This document shows positions 1 through 6,181 of a stretch of 7,765 nt of DNA, piece by piece. The notes under the pieces were generated by a model. It made no database searches. It worked only from the letters and a program-made list of their open reading frames with translations, and was not told the origin of the DNA. The DNA lies in the NCBI GenBank assembly GCA_045637485.1, contig JAZTZK010000215.1, positions 1 to 7,765 of the forward strand, given 5' to 3'. The number at the start of each line of letters is the position of its first letter. Within the stretch, counting starts at the first letter, position 1. This DNA is from UBA2862 sp045637485. GTDB taxonomy: Bacteria; Bacillota; Clostridia; Christensenellales; Aristaeellaceae. A program made the position numbers and the translations under genes.

Positions 1-954
1 TGCCTCAGCATGGCGGGGATAATCCTTTCCCTGCCCTTCCTGACGCTTCGTTTTAATACGGGGACATACGGTGGAACTTCCCTTGCGGACCAGATCAGCC
101 GGATGCTTTTTGATATTCTCCCCAAAAACATCGTAGATCCCTTCACCACCGGAAACGCTCTGCAGATCATCGTTATCGCGGCCTTTCTGGGCGTCGGCCT
201 GCTCGCCATCGGAGAAAAAGGCGCCCGCCTTCGCGAAGTCATCAACGAAGCCGCCGTGCTTCTGCAGCGGATTGTATCCTTCATCTGCTCTCTGGTGCCC
301 GTGTTCATCTTCTCCACCATTCTGCGACAGATCTGGTCCGGGAACGCGACGGTATTCCTGAACATTTTCAAGCCTGTACTGCTCATGATCCTGATCATCC
401 TGGCTCTTTCGGCGGGGATGTGGCTCCTGTCGTCCATTCGATTGAAGGCAAGCCCGGCCACTCTGGCGAAAAAGGCCTTCCCTGCCTTTGCGGTGGCCTT
501 TACCTCCGCCTCCAGCCTGGCCGCTATGCCCCTGGGCATGGAAATCTGCGAGCGGAAGTACGGCATTCAAAAAAGGCTGGTATCCGTACTGTATCCGCTG
601 GGCATGGTCATGTACCGACCGGCCGGCGTCATCTACTTTACGGTGATGACCGCTTGCTTTGCGGAGATTTATCAGCTTGAAATCAGCCTTCTATGGTTGG
701 TGATGGCCGTGGGGATCTCAACGATGCTGATCATCGCCTTGCCGCCCACGCCCGGAAACAGCCTGCTGGGCTTTTCCATTCTTTTCGGAACCCTGGGGAT
801 CCCCATGGAAGCCCTCGCCCTGGCGACGGCAATGGATATCGTGCTCGATTTCATCGACACGGGGTTCAACACCGCCCTGCTCATGCTTCAGCTCGCGTGC
901 GAAGCGGATCGTCAGGGCTGCCTGGACCGAAGGAGAATGAGTGAGGAAGACTGA
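1..954 (+). CDS. DAACS/SDF-family cation:dicarboxylate (amino acid) symporter, 5'-truncated, atypical binding site
   Basis: The frame is open from base 1, so the gene starts outside the window; the ATG at 10 is probably internal. About 317 C-terminal residues are present, while the family is usually 400 or more, so the first membrane helices are missing. Numbering from the ATG at 10, membrane segments lie near 50-67, 88-104, 120-140 and 189-215. Re-entrant hairpin HP1 carries TSASSLAAMP at 165-174, matching the serine-rich family motif, and HP2 carries PPTPGNSLLG at 245-254. TM8 has the family spacing D276-D280-T284-N287. The fold is therefore the elevator-type sodium- or proton-coupled carrier of acidic amino acids or C4-dicarboxylates. 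Oddly, the TM7 motif NMDGT is replaced by YRPAG (202-206), and the usual substrate-binding Arg of TM8 is Asp283, so the substrate cannot be assigned. No T-rich terminator follows. The family call is firm and the substrate unknown. Confidence 0.85.
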   Translation, partial: CLSMAGIILSLPFLTLRFNTGTYGGTSLADQISRMLFDILPKNIVDPFTTGNALQIIVIAAFLGVGLLAIGEKGARLREVINEAAVLLQRIVSFICSLVPVFIFSTILRQIWSGNATVFLNIFKPVLLMILIILALSAGMWLLSSIRLKASPATLAKKAFPAFAVAFTSASSLAAMPLGMEICERKYGIQKRLVSVLYPLGMVMYRPAGVIYFTVMTACFAEIYQLEISLLWLVMAVGISTMLIIALPPTPGNSLLGFSILFGTLGIPMEALALATAMDIVLDFIDTGFNTALLMLQLACEADRQGCLDRRRMSEED

Positions 955-956
955 GA

Positions 957-1086
957 GTATCTGTCGTGACGGCGTAGACGCCGCCGCTACTACGAATCGC
1001 CCCGTAACGGCGACACGAAGTTAGTCCTTTAGGACGGCCTCCAGGCGCCAAAGTAGATGCAAAATACATCAGGACTGAACAGATAC
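957..1086. repeat. Hairpin-rich intergenic segment bounded by an 8-bp inverted repeat
   Basis: Between the transporter and the end of the HD-GYP gene, GTATCTGT (957-964) and ACAGATAC (1079-1086) are perfect inverted complements. Inside lie short dyads: CGGCGT/ACGCCG (970-983), TCGCC/GGCGA (997-1001 with 1009-1013), GTCCT/AGGAC (1024-1035) and GCCT/AGGC (1037-1046). A further 6-bp dyad, ACTGAA/TTCAGT (1074-1079 with 1088-1093), overlaps the outer right arm and would compete with it. No run of T follows any stem on either strand, so these are not standard intrinsic terminators, although both flanking genes end here. It could be a REP-like dispersed repeat, a 3'-end structure shared by the convergent transcripts, or a small structured RNA. 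An 8-bp match within 130 bases can occur by chance, so the outer pairing is only suggestive. Confidence 0.35.
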
Positions 1087-1153
1087 CTTCAGTGTATGGA
1101 TACAGTACTCACAGTCGCGCAAAAGCTTCATCCAATTAAGCGGTGCCGTGGCG

Positions 1154-3586
1154 TCAATCGCGTTCACGTGAAACTCGAATGTTCGTAATGGCGCACTGGT
1201 CGCCTGTGAGCGAGACATACACGTCATTGACGTCGTCGAGGATCGTCGTGACGCTGTGAATGGCAATACCGAGGTTTTCGGTTTGCATGGTGATCACGTT
1301 TCCGTCCCTTTTGATCTTCACGACGCAATCCAGTCCTCGCTTGTTTTCATCCTTCCAGACGTTCCAGCCCTCGAAGCTGGCCTGATGTTTGACATTAACC
1401 ACGTTTTCGGCGTGGACGTCGGACTCCCAACTCTCGCCGTCCAGCCGCAGAAGGATGTATTCGCGGAAGTCTGCGCCGTTCACCTTGCCTTCGCTGGAAG
1501 AAAAGACGCTGATGAACGGGCAATGCCATACCAGGCGCGCGGTCGGCAGGCTCATCGTATGGAAGGAGAGCGTCATGCCGTCGCCGATCGGCACGCCTGC
1601 GGAGGCGTCCGTGCGCCAGCCGTCCACCTGGACGTTCGGCACGTCCCCTTCCGGACAGCCCTTGATAAAGCTTATTTCCTCGGCGATGCGCGGTATGGCA
1701 TCCGGGCTGATTTCCCTGGTGTCGTTTTCAACACGGATGTTATGAATGTCGCAATGCTCGCCGCTGAGCGCAATATAGACGAACCGCGAGGTGTCAGGCA
1801 GCGCCAGTATGACCTGCAACGTGTGCCTGTCATCTGAGATGCTGACGAGCGCGTGATCCTTGTAGCGGACGGCCTCGATCCTGTAGCGCTGCGCGTGTTC
1901 AGGCTCGCCGACGCCGGCGGGCGCCAGGTCGCTCTCCCGATCAAGAACGCGAACCTCTGCTTTGCGCGTATTGTGCTGTGTGACATGCCCATCGAGCCGA
2001 ATCAGTGCGTACTCGAAGTAGAGCAGATTTCGATTGTCTTCCTCGCCCGGGTGTACCCGGCCGTCCAGCGCGTCAAATACGATCAGCGAAGGCAGGCATT
2101 CCTGCTCCGGGAGGCCTTCGTCCGGCTGGCTGCAAAGCATGATCCGGGTCTGTTTTTTCGTAATGGCGATACCGTCGGTGCAGTCGTGATAGAGGGTTTC
2201 GCAGCGCAGGCTGGACACTGGCGCCGGGACTGCGCCGGAAACCGCCTCCTGCATCCGGTATTCGGTGTCCACGTCGATCATGCGGAGCATGGCCCTGGCA
2301 AATACGGGATCAAACTGCGTTCCGATGCCCTTCACGATCTCTTCCCTGACGATGTGCTGGGGGATGGCGTTGCGGTAGCTTCGGTTGGAGGTCATGGCGT
2401 CGTAGGCATCCGCGACGGCGATGATGCGCGCAATTTCCGGAATGTCCTCGCCCCTGAGGCCCTCCGGATAACCCCTGCCGCCATAGCGCTCGTGGTGATA
2501 GCGCGCGCCGATGCTCAGCCATGGCGATTGCTTGATGATCGACAGAATCTGGCCGCCCAGCACGGGGTGCCGCTTGATCTGCTCGAATTCCTCGTCCGTG
2601 AGCCGACCCTTCTTGTTGATGATGGAGCTCGGCACGCCGATCTTGCCCACGTCGTGCAGCAGCGCAGCGAAGTAAACCCGCTCGCATTCCTCTTCGGATT
2701 TCCCGACCGTCCTGGCAATCTTCAGCGAATACTCCGCAACGCGGCGGGAATGGCCGTTCGTATACGGGTCCTTCGCGTCGATAGCGCTCGCCAGCGCCTC
2801 TGCGGTCTGCTCGAACAAGAGCTGCTGTTCCTTGCGCCTGCGCTCGGACTCATCCAGTTCGTCCGCCTTGCGGGTATGCACATAGCTGTAGACGCAGATC
2901 AGGATAAGCGCAACGAGGAATACCGATGAAATGGCGACGATCCATTTTACGAAGTTTCGGTTGTAGTCCGATACGCCGATCATGGAGATATCCGCGCCCA
3001 CATAGGCCGCGCACTGCCCGGCGGAATCGAACACCGGCTCATACCGCGTCAAGAGCCACCCGTAGGTATCGTTGCTCTCTACGACGTCAATCTGTTCGCC
3101 CGCCAGGAGCGCAGGGATGTAGTCCGCAAAGGCTTCGTCAAATTCAATGACTGTGCCGATCGGGACTAACACCAACTCAGGGTGCTCCTCGTACTGTTCG
3201 AGGACATTGTTCCCGGTCTCCAGATCAAATACGACATGACAGCCGTCCGGCCTGATCTGGTAAACATAGATGTACTGGACATATGGCGTATTGGTACAGA
3301 TCTTTTGAAGCAGGCCTCCGGTTGCGTCATAGGCTTCATCAGGGCCGGATGCGAGCCATTGGTTGATCTTGTCGCCGTCCAACAGATTGGCGCACAGCTT
3401 TGCGGTTTGGGTGATGATCTCTTCCCGGTATTGCCGTGTCGTTCGGCTGAACAGGCTGGTGCTGACGATTATGCTCGCCGCGAACGCGACGATAAGCACC
3501 AGAACCAACAGCACAATCATCCCTAAATGCCGGACTTGGCGGGGAGATGTCCGCTTCTGTCCCTGCAGCTTCAACAGGTTCCTCAT
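1154..3586 (-). CDS. Membrane-anchored HD-GYP protein (predicted cyclic-di-GMP phosphodiesterase) with two C-terminal beta-rich modules
   Basis: The protein has 810 residues. TM1 (about 22-46) and TM2 (about 214-236) bracket an extracytoplasmic domain of about 165 residues, probably a Cache-like sensor. A short charged linker (238-260) leads to an HD-GYP domain (about 262-440). Visible in it are H279 in TNGHS, H311-D312 in LLHDVGKIGVP, H340 in KRHP, H364-H365-E366 and GYPEGL at 372-377. This family hydrolyses cyclic di-GMP in the cytoplasm and so affects motility and biofilm decisions. The usual Asp in HHExxDGxGYP is Gly369 here; activity is probably kept but unproven. Residues 490-620 and 685-808 are two copies of one beta-rich module with no membrane segment after them. 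The start at 3586 is supported by AAAGGG (3595-3600) 8 bases upstream. The gene is transcribed divergently from the sulfatase pseudogene, with no partner gene on its strand and no clear terminator. Confidence 0.94.
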   Translation of the reverse strand: MRNLLKLQGQKRTSPRQVRHLGMIVLLVLVLIVAFAASIIVSTSLFSRTTRQYREEIITQTAKLCANLLDGDKINQWLASGPDEAYDATGGLLQKICTNTPYVQYIYVYQIRPDGCHVVFDLETGNNVLEQYEEHPELVLVPIGTVIEFDEAFADYIPALLAGEQIDVVESNDTYGWLLTRYEPVFDSAGQCAAYVGADISMIGVSDYNRNFVKWIVAISSVFLVALILICVYSYVHTRKADELDESERRRKEQQLLFEQTAEALASAIDAKDPYTNGHSRRVAEYSLKIARTVGKSEEECERVYFAALLHDVGKIGVPSSIINKKGRLTDEEFEQIKRHPVLGGQILSIIKQSPWLSIGARYHHERYGGRGYPEGLRGEDIPEIARIIAVADAYDAMTSNRSYRNAIPQHIVREEIVKGIGTQFDPVFARAMLRMIDVDTEYRMQEAVSGAVPAPVSSLRCETLYHDCTDGIAITKKQTRIMLCSQPDEGLPEQECLPSLIVFDALDGRVHPGEEDNRNLLYFEYALIRLDGHVTQHNTRKAEVRVLDRESDLAPAGVGEPEHAQRYRIEAVRYKDHALVSISDDRHTLQVILALPDTSRFVYIALSGEHCDIHNIRVENDTREISPDAIPRIAEEISFIKGCPEGDVPNVQVDGWRTDASAGVPIGDGMTLSFHTMSLPTARLVWHCPFISVFSSSEGKVNGADFREYILLRLDGESWESDVHAENVVNVKHQASFEGWNVWKDENKRGLDCVVKIKRDGNVITMQTENLGIAIHSVTTILDDVNDVYVSLTGDQCAITNIRVSRERD

Positions 3587-3622
3587 CGTCAGTACCCTTT
3601 CATTTCCGATTATTACGGGATG

Positions 3623-3651
3623 ATCTTATCACACATATGCTGAAAAATCAA
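3623..3651 (-). promoter_or_regulatory. Candidate sigma-70-type promoter of the HD-GYP gene
   Basis: Read on the minus strand, TTGATT (3646-3651) and TAAGAT (3623-3628) are separated by exactly 17 bases, and the -10 box is preceded by TG plus one base, an extended -10. Each box matches 4 of 6 consensus positions. The boxes sit in an AT-rich stretch 37 bases upstream of the start codon, leaving room for the AAAGGG ribosome binding site at 3595-3600. It is a prediction from sequence only. Confidence 0.5.
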
Positions 3652-3680
3652 CAGTTAAAATGGCTTCTGAATGCCTTTTG

Positions 3681-3730
3681 CTCCGTGACGGTGGCCTAAT
3701 TTTGCCGTCACGGTGGCCCAAAACTCCGTG
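3681..3730. repeat. Two-copy 22-bp-period repeat with a perfect 9-bp dyad, resembling one IS21-type end
   Basis: ACGGTGGCC occurs at 3688-3696 and 3710-3718, a 22-base period, followed by TAATTTTGC and by CAAAACTCC. CTCCGTG also occurs at 3681-3687 and 3724-3730. CCGTGACGG (3683-3691) and CCGTCACGG (3705-3713) form a perfect 9-bp stem with a 13-base loop. Tandem terminal repeats of about 20 bp with a GTGGCCYARTTTT flavour are familiar from IS21-family elements, so this may be an orphan end. No transposase (IstA/IstB) or second end is in the window. Alternatives are a regulator operator or a transcript hairpin. The loop is followed by no T-run, so it is a poor terminator. Confidence 0.45.
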
Positions 3731-3734
3731 CAAG

Positions 3735-3773
3735 TGGACTTTCCAGAACGTAATTTAAGTATTGCAAAGTCCA
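3735..3773. promoter_or_regulatory. 8-bp dyad overlapping the -35 of the sulfatase promoter (possible operator)
   Basis: TGGACTTT (3735-3742) and AAAGTCCA (3766-3773) are perfect inverted complements 23 bases apart. The right arm overlaps the last bases of the proposed -35 box (3762-3767). A dyad there could be a regulator site, but no regulator gene is linked and the sequence matches no operator I can name. Confidence 0.3.
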
Positions 3774-3791
3774 ATTCAAATGTTGTATAAT
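3762..3791 (+). promoter_or_regulatory. Candidate sigma-70-type promoter of the alkyl sulfatase pseudogene
   Basis: TTGCAA (3762-3767) is followed after 18 bases by a perfect TATAAT (3786-3791), within AT-rich DNA. A near-ideal ribosome binding site, AAGGAGG (3813-3819), then lies 6 bases before the ATG at 3826. Promoter and translation start therefore look intact although the gene is broken. Confidence 0.6.
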
Positions 3792-3825
3792 TGAATTAAT
3801 TATTTAATATAGAAGGAGGTCCCCC

Positions 3826-5801
3826 ATGAAAAAGCTGCTCTGTCTGTTACTTGCTTCACTGTTGGGCCTGTCCTGAGTCGGCTTGTCCGAGGGCAACCCC
3901 GCCACGACCTACACCGCCGAGGCCAATGCGGCCTCGTATAACACGCTGGACTTTTCGGACACCTCCGAGCAGGAATGTGCCTTGCGGGGGCTGATCGAGG
4001 CCCCGAAATCCCTGATCCTCTACGATGACCGGGCAACGAGGTCTGGAACGTAGCCGACTACAACTTCGTCAACGAGCTGGAGTCCGCGCCGGACACCGTC
4101 AACCCCTCCCTGTGGCGCAACACGCTCTACAACCAATACGCGGGCCTTTTCGAGGTCTGCGACGGCATCTAACAGGTGCGCGGTTACGACATGGCCAACG
4201 CTACCTTCATCCGCACGGACAACGGCTGGATCGTGTTCGACGTGCTGATGTGTACCCAGGACATGGCCGCCGCCAGGGCGCTGATGGAGAAGCACTTCGG
4301 CGAACTGGACATCAAGGCTGTGCTCTACAGCCACAGCCATGTGGACCACTACGGCGGCATCCTGGGCCTGATCGACCGGGAGGACGTTGCCGACGCCACC
4401 CTGCCGCTGGATCAGCAGCTTGAATCCGGCAAGGTCGTGGTGCTGGCCCCGGAGGGCTTCCTGGAGCATGCCGTGTCTGAAAACGTCTACTGCAACGCCG
4501 CCATGAGCCGCCGTGCCATGTACCAGTACGGCGTGCTGCTGTAGCCCGGCGAAACCGGCACACTGGCCATGGGCATCGGCCTGGGCCAGAGCGTGGGAGA
4601 CGTCGGCCTGATCGCGCCGACCTGTGAAATCGCCACCGATGAGACCATCGCCGTGGACGGGCTTGAAATACAGTTCCAGCTCACCCCCGGCACCGAGGCT
4701 CCCGCCGAGATGAACGCCTACTTCCCCAGGTACCGCGGACTGTGGCTGGCGGAAAACTGCACCGGCACCATGCACAACCTGTACACCCTGCGAGGGGCGC
4801 AGGTACGCGACGCCCTGTCATGGGCCAAGTACATTCTTGCGGCTGAACAGCGCTTCGGGGACGCGACCGACGTGGTGTTCCAGAGCCACAACTGGCCCCA
4901 CTGGGATACCGACAAGATCAAGACCTATCTTGAGAACACCGCGGCGGTCTACAAGTACATCAACGATCAGACGCTGCACTACATCAACTTCGGCTACACC
5001 TCCGCGGAGATCAGCAATATGCTGAAGCTGCCCGACAGGCTGAACCGTGTCTGGTATACCCGCCAGTACTATGGTACGCTGTCCCACAACATCAAGGCGG
5101 TCTACCAACGCTACATGGGCTGGTACGACGCCAACCCCGTGAACCTGAACCTGCTTTCCCCCGAGGACACCGCGAAGAAGTGGGTGGAGTACCTGGGAGA
5201 CGTGGACCGGGTGCTGGAGCTGGCGCGGGCGGACTATGAGAAGGGCGAATACCAGTGGGTGGCGCAGGTCACGAAGGAGTTGGTGTTTGCCGACCCCACG
5301 AATCAGGCGGCCCGCGAGCTCTGCGCCGACGCGCTGGAGCAGTTGGGCTATCAGGCCGAGAGTGGCACCTGGCGCAACGCCTATCTGACCGGGGCATTGG
5401 AGCTGCGGCTGGGCAACCAGACGACCCAGGCGAAGGCGGCCAACGGCGGGACCGACGTGCGCCAGGCCATGATGGGCGACATGATCCTGGACTTCATCGA
5501 CATCGCTACCGACGCCATTGCCGCCCAGGACGATGACCTGACGCTGAACCTGATCCTCACAGACACAGGCGACACCTACTTCATCAAGCGCGTAAGCGGC
5601 GTGCTGCTGGTCTACCCCGGCATGACAGGCGCGGACGCCGACTGTACCCTGACCTGCCAGAAGCTCCAACTGATGGGCATGATGATGGGTTTCCCGGAGG
5701 TGTTCGCCAACCTGCAAACCGAGGGCGACGCCACCGTGCCTGCACGTCTGGTGAAGTACATGATGGCCTATGATTTCGGCTTCAATATCATCGAACCGTG
5801 A
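3826..5801 (+). pseudogene. SdsA1/YjcS-type alkyl sulfatase (metallo-beta-lactamase fold), disrupted by three stops and a frameshift
   Basis: Joined across the lesions, this encodes about 658 residues, close to full length for secreted class III alkyl sulfatases, zinc enzymes that hydrolyse long-chain alkyl sulfates such as SDS. In order: a signal-peptide-like start MKKLLCLLLASLLGLS, the block DTVNPSLWRNTLYNQYAGLF, the metal motif HSHVDH (bases 4332-4349), APEGFLEHAVSENVY, TPGTEAPAEMN, LAENCTGTMHN, SHNWPHW (4884-4904), a dimerisation region and a C-terminal SCP2-like domain (from about 5395). The lesions are TGA at 3874-3876 in the signal peptide, loss of one base near 4029-4034 (frame changes between YDD and GNEVWN), TAA at 4170-4172 where DGIYQVRG is expected, and TAG at 4542-4544 after YGVLL. 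The remaining open stretches, for example 4569-5801, lack visible ribosome binding sites. Metal ligands are otherwise conserved, so decay looks recent; sequencing error cannot explain all four lesions easily. Confidence 0.93.
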
Positions 5802-5808
5802 CAGGAGA

Positions 5809-5831
5809 GGCGCGAATGAAGCGCCCTTTTT
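5809..5831 (+). terminator. Intrinsic terminator after the sulfatase pseudogene
   Basis: A perfect 5-bp GC stem, GGCGC (5809-5813) with GCGCC (5821-5825), and a 7-base loop are followed by one C and five Ts (5827-5831). It starts 8 bases after the TGA at 5799-5801, the usual place for a Rho-independent terminator, and separates the pseudogene from the downstream gene. Confidence 0.75.
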
Positions 5832-5910
5832 GCGGTTCTGATCCTTGTCCCCCCTGGGCGGAGCAGGTTGATCGGGTGTTGTGCGCGGCAACAAGACTCT
5901 GGGGGCCAAT

Positions 5911-6016
5911 CTTGGCAATGAATTGTTTTGCCTATTAATTCTCGTAGGAGGCAGGCGAAGCGCCTGACCTCATCGCCCGTCTCCTACGAGTTTTGGCAAA
6001 ACGATTTGTTGTTGAG
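5911..6016. repeat. Nested inverted-repeat element (22-bp outer stem with G-U pairs, 10-bp middle stem, 6-bp inner hairpin)
   Basis: The outer arms 5911-5932 and 5995-6016 pair along all 22 positions if six G-U wobbles are allowed; within them GTTTTGCC (5925-5932) and GGCAAAAC (5995-6002) are exact. Next, CTCGTAGGAG (5941-5950) and CTCCTACGAG (5981-5990) are a perfect 10-bp inverted repeat. Inside, CAGGCG-AAG-CGCCTG (5952-5966) is a tight hairpin. Competing pairings exist: GAGG (5948-5951) with CCTC (5968-5971) extends the inner hairpin at the expense of the middle stem, and GGCGA (5954-5958) could pair with TCGCC (5973-5977). All six outer mismatches being transitions that keep RNA pairing suggests folding as RNA. 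It could be a MITE-like repeat, a structured leader or a terminator-like structure (only four Ts follow the middle stem). No target-site duplication is evident. Confidence 0.6.
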
Positions 6017-6022
6017 TATATA
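5993..6022 (+). promoter_or_regulatory. Candidate promoter of the secreted-protein gene, embedded in the inverted-repeat arm
   Basis: TTGGCA (5993-5998) matches 5 of 6 positions of the -35 consensus and lies 18 bases before TATATA (6017-6022), a 4-of-6 match to the -10 box. The -35 is inside the right arm of the inverted-repeat element and the -10 begins one base after it. Transcription would start near 6030, leaving a leader of about 150 bases. Confidence 0.4.
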
Positions 6023-6024
6023 AA

Positions 6025-6168
6025 GGCAGGTGGTTTCCCATGCCACATAACCGAAAGGCCAACCGCAGACAGTCTGCCTGTTCTTGTGCAGATCTGTGTG
6101 GCTGGTTCCATTGAAGGTCCTTTTGCAACGGGGATTTTGAGGTTTCGGACGAATATTGATATGCGAAT
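6025..6168 (+). other. Leader region upstream of the secreted-protein gene, with small dyads
   Basis: These bases lie between the proposed promoter and the ribosome binding site at 6169. They contain GTGG/CCAC (6030-6033 with 6043-6046), a perfect dyad GCAGAC-A-GTCTGC (6065-6077), and GGCAG (6025-6029) complementary to CTGCC (6074-6078), which would compete with the previous dyad. The reading frame of the downstream gene is open through here back to 5993, but no ribosome binding site precedes the earlier starts and a signal peptide begins only at 6182, so I read it as untranslated. It matches no riboswitch class that I recognise; a cyclic-di-GMP-I aptamer was considered and not supported. Confidence 0.3.
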
Positions 6169-6173
6169 GGAGG
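6169..6173 (+). promoter_or_regulatory. Ribosome binding site that sets the start of the secreted-protein gene
   Basis: GGAGG ends 8 bases before the ATG at 6182. It selects this codon over the in-frame ATGs at 5993 and 6161, which have no comparable site. Confidence 0.85.
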
Positions 6174-6181
6174 ATAAGACG

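Noticed and set aside
960..1040. Integron attC site or intrinsic terminator in the hairpin-rich gap
   Set aside because: The core sites of attC do not match, and no stem is followed by a T-run on either strand.
1256..2929. Long plus-strand open frames (1256-1837, 1853-2929) opposite the HD-GYP gene
   Set aside because: They are antisense to a gene with clear domain motifs, lack ribosome binding sites and show no recognisable domains; GC-rich codon bias opens the opposite frame.
3826..4544. Recoding (selenocysteine, readthrough or programmed frameshift) instead of a pseudogene
   Set aside because: Stops of all three types plus an unrelated frameshift occur within 700 bases, with no SECIS-like hairpin or slippery heptamer noticed; decay is simpler.
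4020..5918. Long minus-strand open frames (4020-4775 and 4818-5918) opposite the sulfatase
   Set aside because: The sense strand shows the conserved alkyl sulfatase sequence; the antisense translations are rich in His, Val and Gln typical of reversed GC-rich codons and have no domain.
5816..5938. A 40-codon small frame with AGGAG (5803-5807) 8 bases upstream
   Set aside because: Its start codon lies in the loop of the intrinsic terminator, its product is not hydrophobic or domain-like, and it would run into the inverted-repeat element. Probably chance.
6025..6168. Cyclic-di-GMP-I or cobalamin riboswitch upstream of the secreted-protein gene
   Set aside because: A CGAAAGG-like stretch at 6052-6058 and nearby dyads prompted the check, but the conserved core sequences and their order are not present.
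5993..6181. N-terminal extension of the secreted protein from an ATG at 5993
   Set aside because: There is no ribosome binding site, it would bury the signal peptide 63 residues inside the protein, and it overlaps the inverted-repeat arm.
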